Assembly: GCA_016873575.1 (NCBI GenBank)
Contig: VGWY01000004.1
Span: forward strand, 1 to 28,796
Length of the DNA: 28,796 nucleotides
Direction: 5' to 3'
DNA from: Nitrospira sp.
Lineage (GTDB): Bacteria; Nitrospirota; Thermodesulfovibrionia; Thermodesulfovibrionales; SM23-35
The position numbers were made by a program, and so were the translations under genes. Positions 12,283 through 20,590 of the stretch are shown here, piece by piece (position 1 is the first letter of the stretch; each line of letters begins with the position of its first letter). The notes beneath the pieces were generated by a model. It had not been told where the DNA came from and did not search any database. It saw only the letters and a program-made list of their open reading frames with translations.

Positions 12283-14460
12283 ATGTCTAAACTTTACCTT
12301 ATCCTTGCACTTCACAGCCACCAGCCTGTAGGAAACTTTGACCATGTCATAGAGGAATCTTGCAAGAAGGCATATATACCTTTCCTCAAGAGTCTTTATC
12401 GCTACCCTGCATTAAAGGTTGTATTTCATTATTCAGGATTTCTCCTTGAATGGTTTGAAAAGAACCATCCTGAAGTTCTTGAATTGTTGAGTTCGCTTGT
12501 TCAGGAAGGAAGGGTAGAGATACTCTCAGGAGGATTCTATGAGCCCATACTCTCTGTGATTCCAGAGAATGACAGGATACTTCAGATACAGGAGCTCTCG
12601 AAATACATAAAAAAACACCTCGGTTATTCTCCAGAGGGCATGTGGCTGGCAGAGAGGGTTTGGGAACCACAGATGCCGAAATATATTTCGATGGCTGGCA
12701 TCAAGTATTTGCCGGTGGATGATTATCATTTCAAGCTCTCTGGTCTAACAGAAGGAGACCTCTTAGGCTATTACATCACCGAGGATGAAGGGTATAAACT
12801 GAGTGTATTCCCTGGAAGCGAGAAGCTGAGATACTACATACCTTTCAGAGATGTCAAAGAAATATTCTCATACTTCAGGGAAGTATTCATGAGAGGCGGC
12901 AACCCTCTGCTGACAATGGCTGATGATATGGAAAAATTTGGGGTATGGCCTGAAACCCACAAGCACTGCTATGAAGACGGCTGGCTTGAGAGATTTTTTG
13001 CAGCCATCGAAGAGAATTCAGATTGGATAGAAACAATCACCTTAAAGGAATATTATGCTCAATTCCCCCCTGCAGGCAGGGTCTATCTTCCCACTGCATC
13101 GTACAGGGAGATGGGAGAATGGGCACTGCCTTTTGAAAGTGCACTTGATTACGAGTATGCATTACATGAGATGGAGCGCTTACTAGGCGAGAAGGCAAAG
13201 GGCCTTCTGAGGGGTGGAATATGGCGCTCATTCTTTACAAAATACCCTGAATCAAATCATATCCACAAGAGGATGCTCCAGGTAAGCAAAAAAGTGCATA
13301 AAGCAATAGAAAAGTTGAAAGCTCAAAGTTCAAAGTTAAAAAAAACAAAGGAGTCTCAGCACTCAGCACTCAGCACTCAGCACTTGTTACTGCATGAGCT
13401 TTGGAAGGGTCAGTGTAATGATGCTTTCTGGCATGGGATATTTGGTGGACTTTATCTTCCGCACCTGAGATCATCTCTGTATAGACACCTTCTCAGTGCA
13501 GAGTACACTGCTGACATTATACTGAATGAAAATAATCCCCCCACACCCCCCTTTACTAAAGAGGGGACGGGGGGATTTTTAACCATAGAACAATCTGATT
13601 TTGATTGTGATGGGTTTGAAGACCTCTCTATCAGCACGAGAGATATTGCATTATCAATAACAGAACAGGGCGGCAGTCTTCTGGAATTATCCCTGAAGAG
13701 AAAGGCTGTGAATATACTGGATATCCTGACAAGACGTCCTGAAGCATACCATTCCAAGATCACACAGGCTTTGGCAGCTCATGCAGGAGGGACAAAGACT
13801 ATCCACGAACAGATACTTATAAAAGATGCAGATATCAAAGATTATATGCTCTATGACAGTTACAGACGGGCATCGCTTCTCGACCATTTTCTGCCAGAGG
13901 GAACGAGCATTGACAATGTGATGCGGTCAGAGTTCGAAGAACTTGGTGACTTTATTCATGGCATCTATTCATTGGAATCTTCTAAAAAAGGAGATGGGGT
14001 TCAGATAACCCTTTCGAGAAATGGATCGGTTAATAACATACCTTTTAAAGTTCAAAAGACAGTGAAGCTCACCAAACCACTCGAACTAAGGGTAAATTAT
14101 AAAATAGACGGAAACGAAGTATTACCCGGTTTATTTGTTGTTGAGTTTAACATCTCGCTCTTGGGTTCTCCATATGCATCTATTCTTGTCGGGGATAGAA
14201 ATATCCCGATAAGAAACAAAGAAGCACATCACGGAATAAAGGAATTTCATCTCAGGGATGAGTTTTTAAATCTCGAGATTCATTATCGTTTCGGTGAAGA
14301 AATAGACCTCTGGCATTATCCTGTCGAGACAATATCTATGTCAGAGCAAGGAATGGAAAGGCTCTATCAGGGTACAGCATTCTTATTTGTTAAGAAACTA
14401 CACTTAAATGAAAGCCATAAATTAGGATTTACTATAACCTTTAGGGATTATAAAAGGTGA
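12283..14460 (+). CDS. GH57 4-alpha-glucanotransferase / alpha-amylase-like enzyme
   Basis: A 725-residue glycoside hydrolase family 57 enzyme that acts on alpha-1,4-glucans (glycogen or maltodextrins). The family motifs are clear: HSHQPVGNF at residue 11, GGFYEP near 83, WLAERVWEP with nucleophile E124, and TMADDMEKFG with the acid D214. These positions nearly coincide with those of the Thermococcus 4-alpha-glucanotransferase. The C-terminal part matches the DUF1925/DUF1926 beta domains of that type. Two insertions stand out: a heptamer-derived stretch at about residues 343-367 and a PPTPPFTKEGTGGF stretch at about 417-432 from a palindromic repeat. Both lie between domains. The gene ends in a TGATG overlap with the next gene. 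No signal peptide is seen, so it is probably cytoplasmic. Confidence 0.9.
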   Translation: MSKLYLILALHSHQPVGNFDHVIEESCKKAYIPFLKSLYRYPALKVVFHYSGFLLEWFEKNHPEVLELLSSLVQEGRVEILSGGFYEPILSVIPENDRILQIQELSKYIKKHLGYSPEGMWLAERVWEPQMPKYISMAGIKYLPVDDYHFKLSGLTEGDLLGYYITEDEGYKLSVFPGSEKLRYYIPFRDVKEIFSYFREVFMRGGNPLLTMADDMEKFGVWPETHKHCYEDGWLERFFAAIEENSDWIETITLKEYYAQFPPAGRVYLPTASYREMGEWALPFESALDYEYALHEMERLLGEKAKGLLRGGIWRSFFTKYPESNHIHKRMLQVSKKVHKAIEKLKAQSSKLKKTKESQHSALSTQHLLLHELWKGQCNDAFWHGIFGGLYLPHLRSSLYRHLLSAEYTADIILNENNPPTPPFTKEGTGGFLTIEQSDFDCDGFEDLSISTRDIALSITEQGGSLLELSLKRKAVNILDILTRRPEAYHSKITQALAAHAGGTKTIHEQILIKDADIKDYMLYDSYRRASLLDHFLPEGTSIDNVMRSEFEELGDFIHGIYSLESSKKGDGVQITLSRNGSVNNIPFKVQKTVKLTKPLELRVNYKIDGNEVLPGLFVVEFNISLLGSPYASILVGDRNIPIRNKEAHHGIKEFHLRDEFLNLEIHYRFGEEIDLWHYPVETISMSEQGMERLYQGTAFLFVKKLHLNESHKLGFTITFRDYKR
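13311..13382 (+). repeat. In-frame heptamer arrays inside the GH57 gene
   Basis: Two blocks of 7-mers. First come AAAGTTG, AAAGCTC, AAAGTTC, AAAGTTA (13311-13338), then an A-rich spacer. Four perfect copies of CTCAGCA (13355-13382) follow. The encoded peptide (KLKAQSSKLKK, then SQHSALSTQHL) has no counterpart in the family, and the conserved sequence resumes at HELWKGQCNDAFWHG. Confidence 0.85.
13534..13577. repeat. Palindromic repeat inserted in frame in the GH57 gene
   Basis: A 44-bp inverted repeat runs from AATCCCCCC to GGGGGGATT around CTTTACTAAAG. It is read through as NPPTPPFTKEGTGGF. The same element, in a less disrupted form, occurs at 18879-18923 between dxr and rseP. Peptides of the type NPPxPPFxKGG are known to arise from this kind of dispersed repeat in several bacterial groups. 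Confidence 0.8.
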
Positions 14461-16205
14461 TGCAGAATGCAGACAGCAGAAAGCAGTCCGCCTCAGGCGG
14501 AGCAAAGGTCAGGTATCAGAAGTTAAAGATTACATCTTCTTTTCTGTTTCTCAGTTTAATGTTCACTATTCACTGTTCACTATTCACTGTTTCTGCTGAT
14601 GAGAATCCGCTTAACAAGATGCGGGATGAGACGATTTCGTTCTTTAAACCCACGACAGGCAGGATTACCATGGTTGAGGGCAAAAAGGCTATTGTTAGTA
14701 TCGGGACAAAAGACTCTATTAAAACAGGTATGAGATTTAACATCCTCAGAGAAGGTACTCCATTTATTCACCCTGTAACAAAAGAGCCCCTGGGGAAAAT
14801 AGAATCCTCTGTCGGAACGCTTGATATAAGAGATACAAGCCTTGATTCATCAGCAGGAGAAATCATTGCTGGTGAGGCAAAGGAAGGTGATACAGTCAGG
14901 ATATCAGAAACAAAGGTAAATATGCTGTTCTGCCAGTCAAAAGATATTGACTGGCAGGTATCTGATGAATATTACAGGAAACTGAAAGAGACAGGCAGGC
15001 TTAATCTAATCGAGACCGACCTTGAAACAGATGATCCTTTAAAGGTTATTGATGAGGCAAAAAGGCTTCATGCAGAGGTAGCCCTCCTTCTGACAGCAAA
15101 AAAAACAGAAGACACCGGTTCCCTCATAAAACAAAGGCTTTTCTGGGTTTCTGACGGCCTTCAGTTTGCTGAGATGGATACCAGGATACCGATTGCCTTT
15201 GCAAAAGACTTACAATCAGGCAAGGAAGTATTCTCCCGCCGTGAGGGAGAGGCGTTGCTCCAGATCAACCTGCCATTCAATGCACGATTTATCACAATGG
15301 GTGACATCGATGGTGACATGAAAAAAGAAATGGTAATCAGCATGGGAAAAAATATCAGGGTTTATACCCCTGGGGTAGATCTGCAGCCTGCCCTTGGCGG
15401 TACAGAGATAAAAGGCTCTGCCCGTGACAACCATATCTGGCTTGACGTGATTGATCTGAACAAAAACGGTAAGGATGAGATAATCATTACATCAATGAAG
15501 GAAGACGATGTCGTCTCTTATATCTATGAGCTGAGCGGAACAGATTTTATTCTCCTTTACAAAGACAATCTCTTTCTGCGGAAATTAGAAAACGGATTGA
15601 TAGCCCAGGCATATTCGAGCAGTGAAGGCTTTTTTGGTAATGTTTTCAGCCTCGTATGGGAAGGTGCATATAAAAGGGGTGATACAGTAAAACTTCCAAA
15701 GGGCGTTAACATATATGATTTCATGTATATTGACGACCCTCGGGGGAGGCTCATCCTTGCATATGATGAGAAGGGTTTCCTCAGCCTGTATGATGACAAA
15801 GATGTCAGGATATGGAGGAACAAGACCAGTACAGGAGGTTTTCTCACAAGATATTCAAAGTCAACTTCATTGACAATGATTGAAGGAGATGAATGGGCAA
15901 TCAAAGACAGGTTATTGCTGAGAAATGGTGAGGCCCTGTTCGTTCAAAGGGTTCCCTTTGTAGAGATGGCAAGGGGGCTGGGTACCAAAGGTTCTAAGAT
16001 CAAGAATATATGGTGGGATGGACTTTCAATGGAGGAAGGAGTTCTCATAGATAACATAAAGGGGGCAGCACTTGATTTTGTCGTTACAGATGATAAAATT
16101 ATTGTCTTGGTGAGTCCCTTTTTTGGCTTCAAACCTGAAAACATTTTCAAGGGTGAAAGTCCTACGAGGACTGTTCTCTATATGTATCCATTGAAAGGGA
16201 AATAG
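14460..16205 (+). CDS. Exported FG-GAP/VCBS-like repeat protein, function unknown
   Basis: A 581-residue exported protein. The signal peptide runs to about residue 46, ending VSA before DEN. After it, residues of about 60-145 resemble the small beta-barrel found in FlgT-like proteins (GRITMVEGKKAIVSIGTKDSIKTGMRFNI). Two FG-GAP/VCBS-like calcium-loop motifs follow, GDIDGDMKKEMVIS and DLNKNGKDEIIIT, in a beta-propeller-like region. No enzyme motif is seen. The start is ATG 14460 in a TGATG overlap with the GH57 stop; a GTG at 14457 is equally possible. Oddly, the first ten codons and the end of the hydrophobic signal core are both written in 7-bp repeats. The envelope location suggests a link with neighbouring envelope genes, but no role can be assigned. 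Confidence 0.82.
   Translation: MQNADSRKQSASGGAKVRYQKLKITSSFLFLSLMFTIHCSLFTVSADENPLNKMRDETISFFKPTTGRITMVEGKKAIVSIGTKDSIKTGMRFNILREGTPFIHPVTKEPLGKIESSVGTLDIRDTSLDSSAGEIIAGEAKEGDTVRISETKVNMLFCQSKDIDWQVSDEYYRKLKETGRLNLIETDLETDDPLKVIDEAKRLHAEVALLLTAKKTEDTGSLIKQRLFWVSDGLQFAEMDTRIPIAFAKDLQSGKEVFSRREGEALLQINLPFNARFITMGDIDGDMKKEMVISMGKNIRVYTPGVDLQPALGGTEIKGSARDNHIWLDVIDLNKNGKDEIIITSMKEDDVVSYIYELSGTDFILLYKDNLFLRKLENGLIAQAYSSSEGFFGNVFSLVWEGAYKRGDTVKLPKGVNIYDFMYIDDPRGRLILAYDEKGFLSLYDDKDVRIWRNKTSTGGFLTRYSKSTSLTMIEGDEWAIKDRLLLRNGEALFVQRVPFVEMARGLGTKGSKIKNIWWDGLSMEEGVLIDNIKGAALDFVVTDDKIIVLVSPFFGFKPENIFKGESPTRTVLYMYPLKGK
14462..14501 (+). repeat. Heptamer array GCAGnnn plus palindrome at the start of the FG-GAP gene
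   Basis: Four 7-mers (GCAGAAT, GCAGACA, GCAGAAA, GCAGTCC; 14462-14489) are followed by the palindrome TCCGCCTCAGGCGGA (14487-14501). Together they encode the first 14 or so residues of the protein, ahead of the signal peptide core. Confidence 0.75.
14562..14589 (+). repeat. Heptamer array TTCACTA/G coding part of a signal peptide
   Basis: Four 7-mers alternate TTCACTA and TTCACTG. They encode FTIHCSLFTV, the end of the hydrophobic stretch just ahead of the predicted signal cleavage site. Confidence 0.85.
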
Positions 16206-16216
16206 GGAGGCAAGAA

Positions 16217-16936
16217 TTGCTATCAACAGGCCGGATACCAAAACATATAGGTATTATTATGGATGGGAATGGAAGATGGGCTGAATTACGCGGCCTTCCG
16301 AGGATTGAAGGTCACAGGAGGGGAGCAGAGCGTGTAAAAGAGATAACAAGGACTGCTTCAGAACTTGGCATAAAGGTCTTAACCCTGTACGCTTTTTCAA
16401 TAGAGAACTGGCAGAGACCTTCATTAGAGGTCATAACCCTGATGAAGCTTCTCGAATTCTATTTAAAAAAGCAACTCAGTGAATTTATGGAGAAAGGTAT
16501 CGTCTTCAAGGCAATTGGAGAGAGATGGAGATTACCTGAAGATATACAGGACTTTATAAGAAAGACGGAGGAAATGACTGCCTCAAATAAGGGGATGACC
16601 CTGATTGCTGCATTAAGTTATAGTGGCCGTAATGAGATCGTCAGGGCAGTAAAGAAGGTAATCAATGCAGGCATCAAACCTGAAGAACTTACTGAAGAAT
16701 CTTTCAGCTCATACCTTGATACCGCTGGTTGCCTTGCGCCAGATCTGATCATACGGACCAGTGGAGAAATGCGCCTCAGTAATTTCATGATCTGGCAGGG
16801 TGCGTATTCAGAACTCTATTTTACAGAGACGCTCTGGCCTGATTTCACAAAGGATGAATTCATGCTTGCCATACAGGATTATCAGCAGAGAGATCGAAGG
16901 TTTGGTGCCATCTCAGCAGGGGCAAATGCACCTTAA
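16217..16936 (+). CDS. uppS: Undecaprenyl diphosphate synthase (cis-prenyltransferase)
   Basis: Makes the C55 carrier lipid for peptidoglycan and O-antigen from FPP and IPP. It has 239 residues. DGNGRW (D16) is the magnesium and pyrophosphate site; conserved blocks HRRGAE, LTLYAFSIENWQRP, RTSGEMRLSNFMIWQ and ELYFTETLWPDF are all present. The start codon is TTG at 16217, supported by GGGAGG six bases upstream. No ATG lies early enough to include the MDGNGRW block. It leads the envelope/isoprenoid cluster, and its 3' end overlaps cdsA by eleven bases. Confidence 0.96.
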   Translation: MLSTGRIPKHIGIIMDGNGRWAELRGLPRIEGHRRGAERVKEITRTASELGIKVLTLYAFSIENWQRPSLEVITLMKLLEFYLKKQLSEFMEKGIVFKAIGERWRLPEDIQDFIRKTEEMTASNKGMTLIAALSYSGRNEIVRAVKKVINAGIKPEELTEESFSSYLDTAGCLAPDLIIRTSGEMRLSNFMIWQGAYSELYFTETLWPDFTKDEFMLAIQDYQQRDRRFGAISAGANAP

Positions 16937-17714
16937 AAGATTGATTGTCGCTCTTATTCTTCTGCCTCTTATCTATCTCTATATCATGTACCTGCCTCAG
17001 GGGTATTTTTTCCTTTTGCTGACATGCGGATCCATCATCGCCATGTTGGAATTTTATGCCATGTACCGTGTAACAGGGATTTTACGATATGCTGGTCTTT
17101 TCTTCGGAGTCTCGATACTGTGTGTATCATATGTCTCAAAGAATCTTCTCAAGGACATTATCCCGCTTTCTGTCATGGCAATAATGGGTATAAGGCTTTT
17201 CTCCAAGAGAAATCCTGTTTCATCGCTTTCTGACATAGCTCCTCCTGTTATAGGAGTGTTCTACATTGCAGGTCTCGCTACATTCCAGATACAGATCCGG
17301 GAGTTCGGACCTGAGTGGATAGTACTTCTCTATGCCTCGGTATGGGCATCGGACTCTCTTGCCTACTATCTCGGGACATTAATAGGCAAGAAAAAACTCT
17401 ATGTAGAGATAAGCCCGAACAAAACCGTGGCAGGTGCATTTGGTTCCCTTATCGGAGGGGCAATCGGTGTATTGCTCTTAAAAATAGCCCTGATAACAGA
17501 GCTTTCAGTTACCTCTGCATTATTAATCGGTATAACGATAGGAACAACATCTGTAATCGGGGATCTTGTGGAATCCATGTTTAAACGTGACGCAGGCGTA
17601 AAGGATTCAGGCATTATTGTTCCAGGACACGGGGGTATGCTTGATAAAGTTGACGGGGTCTTATTCGCTGGCCCGATGCTTTACGTAATATTAATAGTCA
17701 TCGGGATAAAATGA
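16926..17714 (+). CDS. cdsA: Phosphatidate cytidylyltransferase
   Basis: An integral membrane enzyme that makes CDP-diacylglycerol from phosphatidate and CTP, the branch point of phospholipid synthesis. It has 262 residues with about seven hydrophobic segments. The C-terminal family signature reads SMFKRDAGVKDSGIIVPGHGG followed by MLDKVDGV, with the conserved K-D and D-x-x-D residues. I start at ATG 16926 (MHLKRLIVALILLPL), which has GGGG just upstream. The frame is open further back, but the extension lies wholly within uppS and is not membrane-like. The stop overlaps the dxr start as ATGA. Confidence 0.94.
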   Translation: MHLKRLIVALILLPLIYLYIMYLPQGYFFLLLTCGSIIAMLEFYAMYRVTGILRYAGLFFGVSILCVSYVSKNLLKDIIPLSVMAIMGIRLFSKRNPVSSLSDIAPPVIGVFYIAGLATFQIQIREFGPEWIVLLYASVWASDSLAYYLGTLIGKKKLYVEISPNKTVAGAFGSLIGGAIGVLLLKIALITELSVTSALLIGITIGTTSVIGDLVESMFKRDAGVKDSGIIVPGHGGMLDKVDGVLFAGPMLYVILIVIGIK

Positions 17715-18868
17715 AACGCATAACCATTCTTGGCTCTACAGGTTCTATAGGGAGAAATGCACTCGATATCCTCTCGAAATACAAAGAACGTTTCAGGGTT
17801 GTTGCGCTGACAGCAGGAAGTAACATAGATTTGTTTGAAGAGCAGATAAGCTCATTTTCTCCGGAAGTTGTTGCTGTTGCTGACGAGGAAGCTGCCAGAG
17901 AGCTCCGGCAGAGGATAAGAAGGTCATCTTTACAGATATTGTCAGGCAATGATGGTGTGGCACAGGTTGCCACATATGAAAACTCAGACTTTGTCCTATC
18001 TGCGATTGTCGGTGCAGCAGGACTTATTCCAACACTGTCAGCCATACGCTCTAAAAAGACAATTGGACTTGCGAACAAAGAGACCCTTGTGATGGCAGGA
18101 AGGATTGTAACCGAAGAATCAAAAAGATATGGAGTAAAAATCCTCCCTGTTGATAGTGAACACAGTGCAGTATTCCAGTGCATTGAGGGATATAAAAAAT
18201 CTGATGTGAGGAGAATTATCCTTACTGCCTCAGGCGGACCTTTTGCTGACAGGGATATAGATGAGCTGACTGATATAAAGCCAGAAGATGCGCTTAAACA
18301 TCCGAAATGGAATATGGGGAAGAAGATAACGATAGACTGTGCAACACTCATGAATAAAGGGCTTGAGGTAATTGAAGCACATCATCTATTCGGTATCCCG
18401 CCAGAAAGGATAGATGTGCTTATCCATCCGCAGAGTATTATCCATTCTATGGTAGAGTTTAACGACGGGAGCTGTATTGCCCAGCTTTCAATACCTGATA
18501 TGAGAGGCCCGATAGCCTATGCACTTTCTTACCCTGAAAGGCTTGAGGATGTACTGCAAGGACTGAATCTCGACAGTATCGAATCTCTTACCTTTAAACA
18601 ACCAAACAACAGGCACTTCCCGTGTCTCTCGTATGCATATATGGCTATAAAGACAGGAGGCACAATGCCTTCTGTACTCAATGCAGCAAATGAGGTTGCA
18701 GTTGATGCATTTCTCAGAGGCACGATCAGATTTACTGACATACCTGTCATAATCAAAAAAACTATGGACCATCATAAGGTAATGCCTGATACAGAACTTG
18801 ATGCTGTTATAGAGGCAGATAGGTGGGCAAGAGATATGGCAATGAGAATTATTGAGTCTATTCATTAA
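17711..18868 (+). CDS. dxr: 1-deoxy-D-xylulose 5-phosphate reductoisomerase
   Basis: The NADPH- and metal-dependent enzyme that makes MEP, the committed step of the MEP isoprenoid pathway and the target of fosmidomycin. It has 385 residues. The NADPH-binding loop is GSTGSIGRNALDIL. Substrate and metal blocks are GLANKETLVMAG, PVDSEHSAVFQ, TASGGPF and HPKWNMGKKITIDCATLMNKGLEVIEAHHLF. The ATG overlaps the cdsA stop by four bases. With ispG at 1326, the window carries two MEP genes in separate units on opposite strands. Confidence 0.97.
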   Translation: MKRITILGSTGSIGRNALDILSKYKERFRVVALTAGSNIDLFEEQISSFSPEVVAVADEEAARELRQRIRRSSLQILSGNDGVAQVATYENSDFVLSAIVGAAGLIPTLSAIRSKKTIGLANKETLVMAGRIVTEESKRYGVKILPVDSEHSAVFQCIEGYKKSDVRRIILTASGGPFADRDIDELTDIKPEDALKHPKWNMGKKITIDCATLMNKGLEVIEAHHLFGIPPERIDVLIHPQSIIHSMVEFNDGSCIAQLSIPDMRGPIAYALSYPERLEDVLQGLNLDSIESLTFKQPNNRHFPCLSYAYMAIKTGGTMPSVLNAANEVAVDAFLRGTIRFTDIPVIIKKTMDHHKVMPDTELDAVIEADRWARDMAMRIIESIH

Positions 18869-18878
18869 GTTATCCGGT

Positions 18879-18923
18879 AATCCCCCTCAGTCCCCCTTTA
18901 GTAAAGGGGGATTAAGGGGGATT
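18879..18923. repeat. Palindromic repeat between dxr and rseP
   Basis: A near-perfect 22-bp stem with a one-base loop. AATCCCCCTCAGTCCCCC plus TTTA (18879-18900) pairs with TAAAGGGGGATTAAGGGGG plus ATT (18902-18923), with two mismatches. The second copy is inside the GH57 gene at 13534-13577. No T-tract follows, so a rho-independent terminator role is unlikely; it may affect mRNA processing. Confidence 0.8.
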
Positions 18924-18952
18924 TGTTAATAAGTAATCTCAGGAGATAGAGA

Positions 18953-20023
18953 ATGTCACTTTTATCAGCAATAATTCTGCTTGGGATCATAATATTTATT
19001 CACGAGCTTGGACACTTCCTTGCAGCAAAGCTGTTGGGTGTGAGAGTACTAAAGTTTTCGCTCGGGTTTGGCCCAAAACTCGTTGGGAAAAAATATGGAG
19101 ATACCGAATACCTCATTTCATCAATACCACTTGGTGGATATGTAAAGATGCTGGGAGAAGAGCATGGTGATGAACTCAAAGAAGAGGAAAAACCAAGTGC
19201 ATATCATTACCAGCCCGTATGGAAGCGATTTGTTATCGTATCCTCAGGTCCACTTTTTAACCTGCTGTTTGCTGTAATTATTTTTATCTTTGTCTTTTTA
19301 AACGGCCTTCCTGTATTGCTCCCTGAGATTGGTAATGTAACACAAAAATCCCCTGCAGAAATGGCAGGGCTTCTCAAGGGAGATACCATTGCGGCTATTA
19401 ACGATACCCGGATAAACCAGTGGGACGAGATGACAAAGATTATCCACAACAGTCCTGGAAAGAGTCTTAACCTGAAGATTAGAAGGAAGAATGAGGTTTT
19501 CGATATATCAATTATTCCAGAGAAAAAGAAGATGAAAGACCTCTTCGGCCAGGAAAGAGAGATTGGTCTCATCGGTATAACGCCTTCAGGCAATACTTTC
19601 ACGAAAAAGGAAGGGGTAAGCGAGGCTATCAGCAATGCATTCATAAGGACATTGGATATATCAGCCCTGACAGTAGTCTCTATCGTGAAACTCATTCAGA
19701 GGGTAATACCTGCAGATACAATCGGAGGCCCTATACTCATTGTCCAGATGGCAGGGGAGCAGGCATCCAAGGGGTTTTTAGACTTCTTCATATTTATGGC
19801 TATCATAAACATTAACCTTGGGGTGCTGAACCTGTTGCCCATTCCCATCCTCGATGGAGGACATATCTTGTTTTTAGGGATTGAGGCAATCAGGAGAAAA
19901 CCACTCAATGAGAAGATCATTGCTGTTGCTCAGAGGGTTGGACTTGCAATAATACTCTCCGTAATGGCTTTCGCACTTTATAACGATATTATCAGGGTTA
20001 TTACTGGTAAAACATTTCCATGA
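18953..20023 (+). CDS. rseP: RIP site-2 metalloprotease RseP
   Basis: An inner-membrane zinc protease that cuts transmembrane segments, for example anti-sigma factors and leftover signal peptides. It has 356 residues. The zinc motif HELGH is at residues 17-21 inside the first membrane segment. A PDZ domain spans about 115-190 (SPAEMAGLLKGDTIAAIN). The second catalytic motif NLLPIPILDGGH is near 285-300, with a last membrane segment close to the C-terminus. AGGAG precedes the ATG by eight bases. It follows dxr after a palindromic repeat, in the common uppS-cdsA-dxr-rseP order. No anti-sigma factor gene is in the window. Confidence 0.95.
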   Translation: MSLLSAIILLGIIIFIHELGHFLAAKLLGVRVLKFSLGFGPKLVGKKYGDTEYLISSIPLGGYVKMLGEEHGDELKEEEKPSAYHYQPVWKRFVIVSSGPLFNLLFAVIIFIFVFLNGLPVLLPEIGNVTQKSPAEMAGLLKGDTIAAINDTRINQWDEMTKIIHNSPGKSLNLKIRRKNEVFDISIIPEKKKMKDLFGQEREIGLIGITPSGNTFTKKEGVSEAISNAFIRTLDISALTVVSIVKLIQRVIPADTIGGPILIVQMAGEQASKGFLDFFIFMAIININLGVLNLLPIPILDGGHILFLGIEAIRRKPLNEKIIAVAQRVGLAIILSVMAFALYNDIIRVITGKTFP

Positions 20024-20064
20024 GTTAGATATTTGAATTATGTCCTGCCAGTATATACGAATTT

Positions 20065-20520
20065 ATGAATAAAATACTAAACCGGGATGAACTGAATAAA
20101 ACCCTTGACAGACTGAGGGCTGAGGGTAAGAAGATCGTCTTTACCAATGGCTGCTTTGACATTATACATATCGGCCATATACGGTATCTTAAGGAGTCAA
20201 AGGCACTCGGCGATGTGCTTGTCCTCGGCTTAAACTCAGACAGGTCTGTCTCTCTTATAAAACCCGGCAGGCCAATCAATACTCAGGATCACAGGGCTGA
20301 GGTTTTATCCTCGCTTGAGATGGTTGATTATATAGCCCTCTTTGATGAAGAGACGCCTTATGAACTCATAAAGCTGCTCCAGCCTGATATCCTCGTAAAA
20401 GGCGGCGACTGGAAGAAAGAGGATATTGTTGGTTCTGATATTGCCAAAGAAACATACAGCCTTCCATATATCAAAGGCATATCAACGACAGAGATAATTG
20501 AGAGGATAAAGAGGCTCTGA
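20065..20520 (+). CDS. rfaE2: D-glycero-beta-D-manno-heptose 1-phosphate adenylyltransferase
   Basis: Makes ADP-heptose for the LPS inner core. It has 151 residues, corresponding only to the nucleotidyltransferase half of HldE; the kinase half (RfaE1) is not here. The nucleotidyltransferase signature is TNGCFDIIHIGHIRYL (H35, H38). The substrate loop ends GISTTEIIERI, typical of the RfaE2 family. The start ATG at 20065 follows the rseP stop by 41 bases, with no strong ribosome site. It supports a heptose-containing LPS and so a Gram-negative outer membrane. Confidence 0.94.
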   Translation: MNKILNRDELNKTLDRLRAEGKKIVFTNGCFDIIHIGHIRYLKESKALGDVLVLGLNSDRSVSLIKPGRPINTQDHRAEVLSSLEMVDYIALFDEETPYELIKLLQPDILVKGGDWKKEDIVGSDIAKETYSLPYIKGISTTEIIERIKRL

Positions 20521-20575
20521 TTTTACTCCCATCTTTGTCTTCCCTTTGCGACTCTTGAAATTAGTAAACAATGTG

Positions 20576-20590
20576 TGGTAAATTTTACCA
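20576..20590. promoter_or_regulatory. Palindromic operator candidate ahead of the antitoxin gene
   Basis: TGGTAAATTTTACCA is a perfect 7+1+7 palindrome that ends on the first base of the antitoxin ATG. A TTGAAA at 20555-20560 lies 18 bases before TAAATT (20579-20584), so the palindrome would cover the -10 box. This would suit autoregulation of a toxin-antitoxin pair. Confidence 0.45.

Noticed and set aside
16800..16925. A longer start for cdsA
   Set aside because: The extension lies wholly within uppS in another frame and is basic, not membrane-like. ATG 16926 gives the normal N-terminus.
17698..18351. A 217-codon open frame on the minus strand opposite dxr
   Set aside because: It mirrors dxr, has no recognisable family or ribosome site, and dxr itself is certain.
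18879..18923. The palindrome after dxr as a rho-independent terminator
   Set aside because: No T-tract follows the stem, and the same sequence occurs inside the GH57 coding region.
19207..19695. A 162-codon open frame opposite rseP
   Set aside because: A shadow of a well-supported gene, with low-complexity composition and no family match.
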